A stretch of DNA of 64,000 bases from Platanthera guangdongensis (taxonomy: Eukaryota; Streptophyta; Magnoliopsida; Asparagales; Orchidaceae): contig CM077147.1 of the NCBI GenBank assembly GCA_039583875.1, forward strand, positions 161,385,866-161,449,865, written 5' to 3'. Shown here piece after piece: positions 1 to 12,400 of the stretch. Under the pieces are notes generated by a model, which was not told the origin of the DNA, ran no database searches, and worked only from the letters and a program-made list of their open reading frames with translations. The translations under genes were made by a program, and so were the position numbers. How positions within the stretch are numbered: the stretch's first letter is position 1; each line of letters starts with the position of its first letter.

Positions 1-2803
1 TGTTTCTTGCTGTTCCATGAGATAAGCCTCCTGCGAGGAATTGATACGTCCCGGAGGTGCTTTTCCTGTCATCCCTACTCCCTGCAAAATCAGCATCTGA
101 AAAACCTATTAGCTCGACATCATTGTTTCTCGGGTACCACAAGCCAAGATTGGGAGTACCTTTAAGGTATCTTAGAATTCGCTTTGCAGTGACATAGTGA
201 TATTCCTTAGTGTTCACCTGATATCTGGCACAGACACATGTGGAGAACATGATATCCGGTCTACTGGCAGTAAGGTAGAGCAGGGATCCAATGATGCTTC
301 TGTATTTGGTTTCATCGAAAGGTTTACCTTTCTCATCCTTATCCAGAGACATGGTGGATCCCATTGGAGTCCTCATAGAGGTTGCACTCTCCATACCGAA
401 TTTCTTAAGGAGTTCATTTGTGAACTTCGTCTGAGAGATGAAGATTCCATCCTCAGACTGTTTCACTTGAAGTCCTAAGAAATACTTGAGCTCTCCCATA
501 CTGCTCATTTCAAACTTTCCTTGCATAAGTTTAGAAAACTTTTTGCAAAGATTGTTGTCCGTTGAGCCGAATATTATGTCATCGACATAGATTTGCACCA
601 GCAAAATCTTGCCTTTGACTTCCCTGAGAAACAATGTTTTATCTATTTTACCTCTAGAGAACTTGTTCTCAAGAAGAAAACTAGATAAAGTCTCATACCA
701 AGCTCGTGGAGCTTGTTTCAACCCATATAAGGCTTTATTAAGAAAATAAACATGATTAGGATAAGTAGGATCGACAAAACCTGGGGGTTGAGCGACGTAT
801 ACTTCCTCTTTCAGGTCTCCGTTCAAGAATGCTGATTTCACATCCATTTGATAGACTGTGAATCCTTTGTGTGAAGCATACGCCAGGAACAATCTGATTG
901 CCTCGAGCCTTGCTACTGGTGCGAAGGTCTGGTCGAAGTCAATCCCCTCCTCCTGTCTGTAACCTTGAGCCACCAGCCTTGCCTTGTTCTTTATGATGAC
1001 ACCATGTTCATCCAGCTTGTTTCTGAAGATCCACTTGGTGCCAATCACATTCTGCTTGTATGATCTGGGAACTAGCGTCCAAACGTTGCAACGTTCGAAT
1101 TGATGTAGTTCATCTTGCATGGCCAGAATCCATGTCGCATCCTTATTCGCCTCGTCGAACTTCTTTGGCTCAACCTGTGACAGGAAGCTAAGATGCAATA
1201 CTTCGTTAATAGTACCTCTTCGAGTTCTGACACCGACACGAGGATCTCCGATGATCTGATCTCTAGGATGATCCCTCACGTGCCGGAGCTCTAGAAGTCT
1301 GGCGTCTGGAGCTTCAACTACTTCTTGGGCTTCTCTTTCTTCCAAGAGATTTTTTCCATTTTGATCTTTAACATTTTCAGATGACGTGGAGGTGGAGACT
1401 TTGACGTACTTAGGAGTATCATCTTTAGCGGTCTCATCCAGACTCAGCTGTTCCAGTCGTGCACCTGCATCTTCAAGAATACGACTGGAAGAGTTGCTGT
1501 TAAGCAAACTTCCTTCATCAAATACAACATTTATTGATTCTTCTACCACTAGGGTCTTCTTATTGAAGACCCTATATGCCCGACTGTGGGAACTATAGCT
1601 CATGAATATGCCTTCGAAGCATTTTTCACCAAATTTAGTACGCGGGTACTTCCCATTATTCAGTACATAGCATCTGCAACCAAAAATCCTCAAGTAGGAC
1701 ATGGTTGGTTTCCTTCCTTTCAGTAGCTCGTAAGGCGTCTTACGATGATGCTTGTTGATCAATGCTCGGTTTTGTACATGACAAGCTGTATTGACATCCT
1801 CTGCCCAGAAGTATTCCGGGAGAGAAGCGTCTTTCAACATTGTCATGCAGGCTTCAATGAGAGTTCTATTTCTCCTCTCCGCAACTCCATTTTGCTGAGG
1901 AGTGCGCGGGGAGGAAAACTCATGAAAGATACCTTGTTCTTCACAAAACTCTGTCATAGCACCAGATTCGAATTCTGTTCCATGGTCACTTCTGATTTTG
2001 ACCACAGAGCAGTTAAATTCGTTCTGAACCTGCTTGACAAAACTAGTGAAGATGTCAAACGTATCTGACTTTCGTTTCAAAAAGAACACCCAAGTAAACC
2101 GAGAATGATCATCAACTATCACTAGCGTATAGGACTTGCCTCCCAAGCTATGAACTTGCATTGGACCAAACAAGTCCATATGTAAAAGGTAAAGACATCG
2201 GAAAGAGTCTTTGTCTGCAATGCTCTTAAAGGTAGCCCGAGTCTGTTTGCCCATCTGGCATGCAGGACAGGGGCTATCTTTGATGCACTTGATACTGGGA
2301 GCATCCCTTACTAAGTTCTTAAAAAACAGCATACTAATTGTCTTGAAATTAATATGTGCCAATCTCTTGTGCCATTGTTCACACAGAGATGCACTGCCTG
2401 TTGCCACAAGGCATACGAGGGTAGAGGAATCTAAACTGAGAAAATCTAAGCAGAAGATATTTCTGCTCCTAATGCCTGATAATACCGTCTCAGAAGAGGT
2501 ACGTGAAATTATCAGACATTTATTATTGCAGAACTTAACGTCATAACCTTTATCACATAACTGACTTACACTGATCAGGTTATGGTTTAACCCTTCAACA
2601 TAAGCCACATCGGTGATAGTGATTATACCGTTGGAAATCATACTGTAACCTCTGGTGACTCCTCGATCTGACCCTCCAAAGATGACTTTGGGTCCATTCT
2701 CGACTGGAGTGTAATCACGCAGCAGGCTTCTTGTCCCAGTCATATGCCGGGAGCATCCACTGTCCAAATACCAGATCGGCGTTTTGGTGGCCTTTGGACA
2801 TAC
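1..2803 (-). CDS. Copia pol polyprotein (protease-integrase-RT-RNase H), partial
   Basis: One reading frame stays open from about 2803 to about 25. In order it shows the aspartic protease motif [10 protein letters not shown] (DSG at 2752-2763), an HHCC zinc-binding region before the integrase core (about 2230-2390), the integrase D, D and E residues in the motifs [15 protein letters not shown] and NGVAERR, the RT active site YVDD (578-589), and the start of RNase H with SDADFAGS near 70-110. The frame is +1 relative to gag, whose stop lies at 2817. Near bases 21-26 the usual RNase H wording is lost by what looks like a one-base deletion. The N-terminal limit is set by the frame, not by a start codon, since pol is normally made as a gag-pol product. 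The protein is cut by the window edge. Confidence 0.85.
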
Positions 2804-2816
2804 CTGCAAAACAAAA

Positions 2817-5099
2817 TTAATTTGTCTTAGGAACCCAATCGAACTTGGGTCCTAGATTCCTGGTTAGCACACTCCCCCTCGGTTGGTTAACCCTACGAGT
2901 GGTCGGCCTTGCATTGCTAACATGGGGAGTCTCGTAATGCCTTGGATTAAACCAACAATCCATGGCAAAGTGACCGACTTTGCCACAGCACCAACAGTCG
3001 AATCTGTTGTACCTCTTCCTAGGCTCCTGCCTTACCCTGGGAACGGTGGGTACAGCTGGGGCCTTGGATCTGGAGGAGGAGGCCTCATGGTGACAGCAGT
3101 CACATGACTTCGTCACCTTCTGTATAACAGGCTTGGCTTTTGGTGCCTGCTTTCCATTATGGCCGCTGGAGAACGGACCATAATTGCCCATGTGGATTTC
3201 CTCATAAGGTGCCTTGAATGCACTCTCACCGAAGTTCCGGGGAAAGGTCCAACCGTCATATCGGCTCTTTGGCTTTGCAACCGAGGGCCGGAAATGATGG
3301 CCAAATGTTGACTCAAAGTCATGTTGGTTGCAAGGAAAGCCAGGCTTTCTGAACGCAACAGGACTAAGCGGAGCCTTTCCCTTTTCATCAGCAGAGGCCT
3401 TCTTGGCGGCCTTATTCTTCCTCTGGTTCTTGTTTCTCCTGGAGGAGGTACCAGATACCCCTATATGCCCCAAGCCAGCTCCTTTGGCCTAAGCAGAGAA
3501 GGTATCAACAACTGGAAGAACTGTTTTTGGCATAGAGAAGCTCTTGACGATCTTCCTTTCTGCCGCAAGTTGTTCTTCCAACTTGTCGACTTCCTCCTGC
3601 TTAAGATCAAGGAGCTTCAGAGACTCTGAATGCTTTGAGGTCAGGTCAAGGTGCTCCTATCGGAGAGAGATCAAACTGGTGACCTCTTCCCTTAGGGAAA
3701 CACACTCACCCTTAAGGAATTTTACTTCCATTTTCTCAGCCTTCAATCTCTTTCGGCACTCCTCGAAAGTGTTGAGCAGAAGCTCATACTTCTCGAGGAG
3801 CTCAGCTTCACGGGCCGAAAGGCTATCCTCAGGTTCATCATCCTGAGACTCAGGATCCGAGTCAGAGTCGGAGAGAGGGGTGTGAGCTTTTACCTTCCCA
3901 GTAAACGGGGGGCATTCTCCTTCTGAGTCAGAGCGACCCACCAGCCCGAAGTAGGCTTCCTCATCATCGCTGGAGTCTGAGGAATCAGACTCACTCAGTG
4001 TCTTTGGCCTTTTGGCGATGTAGCTCCGCTCCTTCTTCTTATCTCTAGAGGATTTGTGCTCCTCTTCTTTCCCTTTTTCTCTCTTGCCTTGATAGCAGTC
4101 GGCCACGACGTGTCCTGGCTTATTGCATCCAAAGCAAATAATGTCAGCGGAGCGATGTTTGTTCGGTCTAGATGAATACCTGTTAGAAGAATAATTTTTC
4201 TTCTGAAGCCTGGAGGAGGAGTCGTCTCTCTTTCTTTGATTCCTCATCTTGAGGAACTTCTTGAACTCTCGAGTGATGAGGGAGAAATCCTCCTCCGACA
4301 GCTCTGAGCTGGAGGAGCATGGCTCGGAGTCCTCCTCCTCATCCTTTTTCCTGGCACGGTATGAAACCGCACCCTTGCCTTTTCTGGAGTGACTGGCTTT
4401 TAGAGCCACCGTCTTTTCTTTGGCTGCCGCCTTCTCTGCTTCTTCTTCTGCTTTTCTGGTGTTCAGCTGAAGCTCATAGGACATCAGCTTTCCAAACAGA
4501 ATTTGTGGATCAGTTTCTGCTAGTCTGCCAAATTCTCTGATGGCGCAGATCTTTGTGTCTCATTCCTTAGTAAGGGACCTAAGAAATTTGTCATTGAGTT
4601 CACCATTAGTGAACACTCTTCCGTAGCCCTTGAGGGCGTTGACAATCTGTAGGAAGTTCTCGTAGGTGACTCCGATCTCTTCCTTAGGCCCTTGTCTGAA
4701 GGCCTCATATTTTTGGTTCAGGAGGGATCTCCGATCATCCCTCACTTCATTCGTGCCCTCCATTAGGATGATCAGGCACTGCCAGATCTCCTATGCTGTC
4801 CTGCAGTTGCTGAAGTTTTGCATCATTGAGTCATCAACTGCACTGACCAGAATGTTTCGTGCCTTCTTGTCAAGTCCCACTAGCACCATCTCGTCCTTGT
4901 CCATTTCAGAAAGTGTCTTCGGCACCTTCTTGGTGGGATCAATGGTGGAGGCCTTAGTGGGGACATAAGGTCCCTCCTCCACGATCATGAAGAGTCGAGG
5001 GTCAACTGCTTCCATGTAGAACCTGATCCTTTCCTTCCAGATAGGAAAGTTGAGCCTGGTGCACACTGGGATCTTGCCGGAGAACTTGAGCCCGTCCAT
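2817..5099 (-). pseudogene. Sirevirus gag with four in-frame stops
   Basis: Gag forms the particle and binds RNA. The ATG at 5099 (MDGLKFSGK) is preferred over an upstream GTG-initiated reading. One frame holds the whole gene: an N-terminal UBN2/DUF4219-like region (about 4560-5099), a first CCHC knuckle CFGCNKPGHVVADC (4095-4136), an acidic Ser/Asp-rich stretch, a heptad-like region (about 3660-3850) and a second knuckle CWCCGKVGHFAMDC (2955-2996). The frame is broken by stops at 4791-4793, 4560-4562, 3657-3659 and 3489-3491, with no frameshift. The 4560 stop replaces what is usually a Trp, as a single G-to-A change would do. Two knuckles in one gag also occur in element 2. Confidence 0.85.
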
Positions 5100-5175
5100 A
5101 GTAGATGTTTGTCTTCTTCTTGACACTAGGGGCAGGATTCAACTCAAGGTGTTAACCTTTTTGATGAGCAACCTG

Positions 5176-5187
5176 CCTCTGATACCA
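5176..5187 (-). other. Primer binding site, initiator Met-tRNA type (element 1)
   Basis: On the minus strand the bases read TGGTATCAGAGG, two bases after the LTR end. This matches the complement of the plant initiator Met-tRNA 3' end used by most copia elements. It fixes the 3' edge of the 5' LTR at 5190. Confidence 0.85.
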
Positions 5188-6059
5188 CTTGAAAGTCCAC
5201 CTAGTGTCAACAAAGTTCACCTATGGGGGGGGAATAGGTGACGAGCAATGCTTTTGCGGAATTTACGAATGTACCTGCACAATCAAAATAAAAAGCACAG
5301 CACACAGAATACACAGGCAATTTATAGTGGTTCCCCGACTTGGGTACATCCACTTTCCCCCTTCGACCTATCTCCCAACAAGGGACGACTTGGTCACTTC
5401 ACCAACAGGATTGAAATCCAATCCTTGCACTAACGGAAGGAACCCTTCCACACGTAGGAGTCAACACTCCCACAAACCGGGTTGCACCCAACCCTTACAA
5501 CACGGAACAATCGTTCCTTTACAACAAAAGTAAAATAGAATGTACACGAGATACAAACTTCGTTTGGAGACTACGGTGTTCCTCTTCGTTCGACGACGTG
5601 TTCGTGAAGTCAACGAAGAGTCTACAACCTTGGTCTCTCTTGGAAGGATCTCCCCGGAATCGGCGGCGGCAAGACGAGCGGCGGCGGCAGCAAGACGAGC
5701 GGCAGCTTGCTTCGGGATCGGCAGCTATGATGATGAGCGGCTGCTGAACTTAGAGATCCAATCTTCGTAGCGAAGCTAGCTTGGTCTTCCAACGGTCACA
5801 CGAGGATCGGTCGTCTCGATTGATTCGGACGGGGAAGTTTTTCCCGATCAACAAATCGAGAGACAAGAGATCTCTGGATAGACACGTGAGACTCAAAGCT
5901 TTGCTAAGCTTCTATCGCCAGAGATCGAGAGGAAACGCGATCAACAGCGGCGTCCAAATAGCGCGAGCGGCGACGGCGGCGGAGGAGCGATTTCGCGATT
6001 TTAGGGTTTTCTCTTGCTCGGCTTCTTTCTGTCTGAGTATTCCATTCAAAATACCCGAA

Positions 6060-6067
6060 TATATATA
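6060..6067 (-). promoter_or_regulatory. TATA box candidate of LTR 1
   Basis: TATATATA lies about 130 bp downstream (minus sense) of the palindrome array. In LTRs 2 and 3 a TATA box holds the same position relative to the array. Confidence 0.5.
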
Positions 6068-6194
6068 CTGTATACAACTTGAATAAGACCGTTGTGGGAC
6101 CCACAAGAAGAATCCCAAAGTCCCGGTCCAGAACATTAACAGCGGCAGAATCCGGTTCAGGAAGATCCAGAAAAAAGCCCAAGTCAAAATCGAC

Positions 6195-6560
6195 GAGAAT
6201 CGAAAGTGATTCTCGCCGAGTCGCCGAGAATCAAAGGTGATTCTCGACGATTCGGCGAGAATCAAGGATGATTCTCGTCGAATTTGCCTTGGTTGCACGC
6301 ACTGCTTTAGGCCAGGTCGAGACGGCGAGAATCAACCAGTGATTCTCGACGATTCGACGAGAATCACTAGTGATTCTCGCCGAATCGGCGAGAATCACTT
6401 GGTGATTCTCGTCGATTCTTACTTAGAAGCAGAGGTGCTCGCTTAGAAGTGGCTGGATCGAGTTCGGCGAGAATCAACCACTGATTCTCGACGAATCGGC
6501 GAGAATCACTAGTGATTCTCGCCGAATCGGCAAGAATCACTTGGTGATTCTCGTCGATTT
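6195..6560. repeat. Palindromic 31-bp repeat array in LTR 1 (three blocks of three units)
   Basis: The unit is GAGAATCA-N4-TGATTCTCG followed by a CGA/TCG half-palindrome. The cleanest unit contains the 20-bp perfect palindrome GAGAATCACTAGTGATTCTC. Nine units lie in three blocks (about 6195-6290, 6330-6420 and 6465-6560), separated by 35-50 bp of unique sequence. Confidence 0.85.
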
Positions 6561-6864
6561 ACACTTAGACGAATTTTCGTCTTTCCACCCATGAGGTGCT
6601 CCTTGACCCATCCTTGCTCCTTGTTTGCTCCTGCATAGTTATAGCCCTGTGCTTGAAAGTAAGTGCACTCCAATAGAGAGAGTACACATAGGCCAACACA
6701 CTGATCTGCTCAACGAGGGATTACGTCGTGCAGACCCGTGTATATTGACCTACTGCACCCTGACATTGGTGTGCACTTAGCGTGGAAGAACTGCAAGCAC
6801 AACTTTAAAGAGTTTATCAAATACATTGTCTATTGACCTTAGCTTGTCCAGGAGCTTCTTCAAA

Positions 6865-9031
6865 TCAGGTACATTGTGAATACAATACCCAACACTCCAT
6901 CTCTTCTATATGTCTTTTCTTATTCTTCCTGGCTTGTTCTTCCTCATCTACAACTGACTTGCCTTTGGCCTTGGATAGTTGTTGAGTGGTGGGACTGAAT
7001 GCAGGTATAGCAGTTATTGTATCACCAACTGATTCAGCCCCATCAATTGGAATTACATGCTCATTCACAAGCTCATTGTATATGATAGGATCTTTGTCCT
7101 TTGGAAACTCTGATTTCATTTGAAGTCCAGATTGCATGATCAGCACTGGCCTTTATCATTGACCTCTCCCCTTTATGACTTATTCAATGACATATTTGCC
7201 CAGGGTAGTAGTCTTTTGATCCAAATGATTAACACTTATAGTGACAATATTCTTCACATGTAGCATGTGATCATCTAAGTATTTGGTGCATGCATCCATT
7301 CTTCTCTATAGACTGACCTTTTTGGTTTCCATGATGCCCTTTTTGTATTCCATGCACCATATTCATATTTTTTGTAGTGATTCATTGATTTTCTATCATT
7401 CTGTCTTTGCTCAATCCAACATGCTTTTATTTAGTGTATGTAACAGCTGGAGCAGCTCTCTTAAAGAATGCAACTGTGTTAGCCTTGAGCAGATTCACTT
7501 CAAATCTTATAAACTTGATCTCAATGGACAAATTTTGTCTTAGTTCTTTTATAGAGTCATCCGCATAATGCTATATTTGCCTCCTCTACTCATCAAACAG
7601 TCCTTTTAGTTGAGCTAGAAAGGAGGAGGATATTACATCTGTCTGTTGAGATGTCCCTGGGAAGCAGATATCTTCAGCATCCCTCCTTATATCTCCCTGA
7701 TCTTCTGAATCAGCGACTTCAAACTCAGAGGAGTGAGCAGGAATTTTTGCAGCAGACTCATCAGCCTTAGATAGATCAATCACATTATCATCTTATTGAG
7801 CCGGGAGCTCAAGATGAGTCTCCCCCTCAACCTCAGCAATCTCCATATCAACTTGAAGTACATTAGCATCTGTCCCTAGAGCTTCTTCTTAGACTTGCTC
7901 CCTCTAAGTATTAGAGGGTATCTGATCAATCTTTTCTTGAAGATTCACAAGAAAATTATCAATCTAGTCATGTAGACCAACATGAGATTATACTTGCCCC
8001 CCCCCCCCAGCAGGAACATTTAAACTTTATTTCTCCCCCTCAATATCTGCACAAATCTTGTCCACAACAACATCAACTAATTTCTCAGCAAGTTCCACTA
8101 AGGTGTCTTCTGTTTGAGATACATTGTTAGGCAGGGTTCTTATAGCAGGTTCAGAGGACATTGAGACTTGTACACTTACATCCTTTGTTATCTCTGTAGT
8201 TGATTCTGATAACTCTGGATTATGAGGTTCTTCACCTCTGCTTTTAGAAGAGCTACAACTAGAGCTCTCTTCAGTGATGGTACCAACTTTATTCTTCTAT
8301 TTCTTATCTGCAAGCTGTGGGTGAGGTACCAAGACCCATTCCCACCTATCAAACATTCTTATGTCCATCTTCCTCATGTGATGGATCTTAGCTCCTAGCC
8401 TAAGATTAACAATTCCTAGAGCAGAATTCAGCAAAAATAGGTAAAGTATTCTACCAAGATTGGATTCTGGAATACATTCTACAATTCTCTCAAAAGGTAT
8501 CTTCCTCCAAACAGTATTTTTTGTCAGAATCACTCTGGTCATCAATTCAAACATTTTCCTTGAAACCCTATCATGTGACCCAGTCTTATAGATCAATGCC
8601 TTACCAATCATATCTACTAAGAACTTGCCTTTCAGGTTCATCTTCCTCCTCATGATGGATCCTATGGTGTGCTTAGAAAAGCCACACCATTTGAGAGTTG
8701 TCTTGACATCCTCAACAAATAGATTATCTTCCTCATCAGATGGCCCAAACTTGGTCAGTTTCAGAGTCTTTGCCAACTTCCTTTGAGTATTCTTGATCTT
8801 GTTTCCACTTATTGATGTTTTAATCTTGCTGGATGATAAGTCTACCTTTGCATTGGAGAAGAGTTTCAACACTTCTCATTTCCAGATGGAGCATGGTTCT
8901 GAAAGAACAACCTTTAGGTTAGCGGCACTTAGAAGATGAATGACTAGTTGTACTTCCTCAAGCGCAACTTTGACTTCATTTCTAACAAGTTCAGAACCCA
9001 CGAATAAGAAATCAACACCTTTTGGGGCCAT
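6865..9031 (-). pseudogene. Sirevirus third ORF (env-position protein), decayed
   Basis: It starts at ATG 9031 (MAPKGVDF), matching the MAPKLEEN start of the homologous ORF in element 3. A TGA lies about 50 codons in, where element 3 has Lys. The best-preserved block (8297-8872) aligns with element 3 through GKFL-(V/S), GSHDRVS/GGHDRVS, NLGRIL, INHM/IHHMR and RWE-VLV. Later parts at 7586-7783 and 6865-7146 are acidic or Lys-rich. The reading frame runs through the purine tract into LTR 1. The family sits where some Sireviruses carry an 'envelope-like' ORF, but I see no signal peptide or clear membrane segment, so its function is unknown. Several minus-strand GGGGGAG tracts (for example near 7822, 8032 and 7996) punctuate it. 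Confidence 0.65.
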
Positions 9032-9165
9032 TGAATCAGTGAGACACTGGAGAGACTACAAATTCGGCTCAAAAATATGAGGGCAAGAGGGTAGTGTAAG
9101 ATCGCCTATATGTCGAGAGTCTCAAAAGGCTAAGGAATAGTGTGTACTGTCCTAGACACACATTT

Positions 9166-9175
9166 CTATTTATAG
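9166..9175 (-). promoter_or_regulatory. Candidate internal promoter (TATA box) before the third ORF, element 2
   Basis: CTATAAATAG on the minus strand lies 135 bp before the ORF start at 9031. The same TATA sequence stands at a similar distance (about 100 bp) before the third ORF of element 3. A cluster of motifs related to the array of LTR 2 lies about 110-220 bp upstream. Confidence 0.5.
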
Positions 9176-9282
9176 TTACCCTATTCAAGAATGTGGAAAG
9201 ATGTGTACCTGTCGTGATTCACACGAGATAATGAACAGTTGTGATTAATCCCTTGAATTTGTCGTATTCTGACCCGTTAGAA

Positions 9283-9385
9283 TGTAGGTGTTGAGTACAC
9301 TCGGCGCACTCGACGCTCTCAACGCCAGGAGTTGTCTCAACACACTCGACGCCTGGAGTTAAGTCAGCGCTCTCAATGCCGGAAC
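9283..9385. repeat. Degenerate palindrome cluster upstream of the internal TATA box
   Basis: The stretch repeats ACTCGACGC, CTCAACGCC and GTTGAGT in both orientations. These half-sites are the same as in the array inside LTR 2 (16350-17025), where TTCACTCAACGC and TTCACTCGACGC recur. Confidence 0.6.
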
Positions 9386-9468
9386 AATTAGTCTTTTTCT
9401 TCCTTGTTTACCTATAGAAGGCTAACCTCCAAATGCACACATACATATAATAGAATTGTATTACCATA

Positions 9469-12400
9469 CTAGTGCTGCTTCAAGTTTAACATACCCAATT
9501 CAAATTTGAAGGTGTTGAACTTGGCTTCATTAATAGTCTTAGTAAAGATGTCAGCCACTTATTTGTCTATGGGTACAAAGTCAAGGCTAGTATCTTCATT
9601 CTCAACATGCTTTCTGATAAAATGATACCTAATTTCAATTTGTTTGGTCCTGCTATGTGAAATAGGATTATTAGCTATTTAAATTGCACTATATGAATCA
9701 CAGAATATAGGGATTTTACATAGCTGTAGATTGTAATCTTAGAGTTGATGTTTAATCCATAGTAGCAGTGCACAATAACTTTCAGCTGAAATGTACTCTG
9801 ATTTTGTAGTGGAGATGGTCACACTAGTCTGCTTTTTACTGCTCCAAGACAATAGCCTTCTTCCTAGAAACTGACAGGTGTCTGATGTGCTTTTTCTGTC
9901 TTCTTTATAACCTACAAAATCTGTATCTTAATACCTTATTAGTTCAAAATCATTATTCATAGAATACCACAGACCAAGATCATGTGTGCCCTTGAGATAT
10001 CTCAGAATTCTTTTGGTAGCAGAATAATGAGACTCTTTACGACAAGCCTGATACCTAGCACAAACACATGTGACATACATAATGTCTGGCCTACTAGCAG
10101 TTGAATAGAGGGATCCAATTGTGCCTCTATATATGATTTCATCAACTGTATTCCCAGTCTTATCCTTGTCAATTAACATACTTGATTCCATATGATTTTT
10201 CATGATGGAGGCACTCTCCATTTTAAACTTTTTGATTAACTCCTTGGTGAACTTAGACTGAGAGATGAATAATCCATCCTCTGACTGTCTAACTTGGAGG
10301 CCCAAGAAGTACTTGAGTTCACTCATACTACTCATTTCAAACTGCCCTTACATAAGTTTAGCAAACCTTTTGCAAAGGCAATCACCAGTAGAGCCAAAAA
10401 TTATGTCATCTACATAAATTTGGACTAGGATTATCTTACCCTTGACTTTCCTTAGGAATAATGTCTTGTCTATCTTTCCCCTTGAGAATTTTTTCTCAAT
10501 GAGAAAGCTAGATATGATTTCATACCATGCCCTAGGGGCCTGTTTTAATGCACACCAAGCTTTTTTTAATTGAAATACATAATCAAGAAAGTTAGGATTG
10601 ATAAAACCTGAGGGTTGCTCGACATAAACCTCCTCTTTTAGGTCATCATTCAGGAAAGATGACTTAACATCCATTTAGTATACCTTAAATCCCTTGTATG
10701 TAGTATATGCAAGGAATAATCTTAAAGCCTCTAGTCTAGAAACTGGTGAAAAGATTTGATCAAAATCAACACCTTCCACTTGCTTATATCCTTTATCTAT
10801 TAGTCTAGCTTTATTTTTAATGATAACACCACTTAAATCAAGCTTGTTTCTATAAATCTATTTAGTTCTAATGATGGTATGTCCATGAGGTCTGGGAACC
10901 AGCTTCAAGACATTGCATCTCTTGAACTGGTTTAGTTATTCTTACATAGCCACAATCCAAAATGGATCTATGTTGGCATATTCAAATTTCTTGGGTTCAA
11001 CTTAAGACAGAAAGCTTGAGTATATTACAATGTTGAGGCTTCTTCTCCTTATTGTAACACCCTGGCTTGCATCCCTAATGATTATGTTTCTGGGATGATC
11101 TCTCTGATGTCTGACTATATCTGGCATTCTTTCTTCAGCATCTTGAACCTCAATTTTAGGGGCCTGAAGATCATCTACCATTCCTAATCCCAGGACTTCT
11201 TCTAAAATAACCACATCCTCATCCTCTTCTTGTTCAGTAGGAGATGTGTCATGGTTGCTCATCTTTTCCATCATGAAATATGCACCTGCAGTTCTAGAGG
11301 AGCTTGGCAGCTCACTATGAATCATAGAGGTCTCATCAAACACTACATTAACAGACACATTTACAACTTGATTTTTTAAGTTCTAGACCCTATAGGCTTT
11401 GTTGTGGTTATTATACCCCACAAAAAATTCCCTCACAGGATTTTGTAGCAAATTTTGTCAAGTAGGACTTCCCATTATTTAGCACAAAGCACTTGCTTCC
11501 AAAGATTCTGAAGTAGGCAAGATTTGGTTTTATGCCTTTTATAATCTCATAGGAAGTCTTCTTGTGATACTTGTTGATTGTTGCCTTATTTAGGACATAA
11601 CAAGAAGTGTTCACTGTCTTAGCCTAGAAATATTCTGGAAGAGAAGTGTCACTGAGTAAAGTTCTCCCTACCTCTATGAGAGTCCTATTTTTTTTCTCTC
11701 AACAATCCCATTTTGTTGGGGTGTTCTTGGAGAAGAAAACTCATGAAAAATACCTTGCTCTTTGTAGAACTTTATCATGCTTTCAGATTGAAACTCTGTG
11801 TCATGGTCACTTCTGATTTTGACCACAGTACAACCATTTTCATTATAAATTTGCTTGACAAAGGTCACAAAGCTATCAAGGGTATCATACTTTTTCTTAA
11901 GAAAGAACACACATGCAAATTTAGAAAAGTCATCAATTATCACAAGAGTGTAGACTTTCCTACCTAGACTATGAACTGGTATAGGAACAAATAAGTCCAT
12001 ATGCAGGAGGTATAGACACCGCTCGAAATCCTTGCACCCAATGCTTTTAAAGGAGGACTTTATCTATTTGCCATTTTGGCATGCATAGCAAATGCCCTCT
12101 TTGGTGCATTTCAGATTATGTCCATTTCTGATCAACTCTTTACAGAAAAAGCATGATGATAGCCTTGTAATTCAAGTCAGCAAGCCTCTTGTTCCATTGC
12201 ACACAATAAGATCTTCCTCACTTGCAACAAGGCACATTGGAGAGTCTGAATCTATACATATGAAATTTAAGCAATAAATATTTCCACTTTTATTGTCTGT
12301 CAGAATGACCTCTTGGTCACTTGACCTTTTGATCATCCACTTATACTTGTGGAAGAAAATAACATAGCCAATATCACAGAGTTGGCTTATGCTGATCAGA

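Larger units (their letters stand above)
1..6894 (-). mobile_element. Sirevirus-like Ty1/copia element 1, 5' part (3' end beyond window)
   Basis: On the minus strand the order is 5' LTR (5190-6894), Met-tRNA-like primer site, gag with two CCHC knuckles, then protease, integrase, reverse transcriptase and the start of RNase H at the window edge. This order (integrase before RT) defines Ty1/copia. The long gag with two knuckles and the resemblance to elements 2 and 3, which carry a third ORF, point to the Sirevirus clade. The third ORF and the 3' LTR would lie left of base 1. Gag carries four stops while pol is nearly intact, so this copy is not autonomous. Confidence 0.85.
5190..6894 (-). repeat. 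LTR 1: 5' LTR of element 1, also abutting the 3' end of element 2
   Basis: The segment begins TGAAAG and ends CCCAACA on the plus strand, the same ends as LTR 2 and LTR 3. It has the primer site of element 1 on its left and a purine-rich tract (minus strand, 6895-6911) plus the third ORF of element 2 on its right. It shares with LTRs 2 and 3 a block reading TTTATAGTGGTTCCCC (from 5321) and the terminal AGCTTCTTCAAATCAGG. The middle, including a palindrome array, is unlike LTR 2. It therefore looks like the element 1 LTR, or a chimera of two LTRs. Confidence 0.75.
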
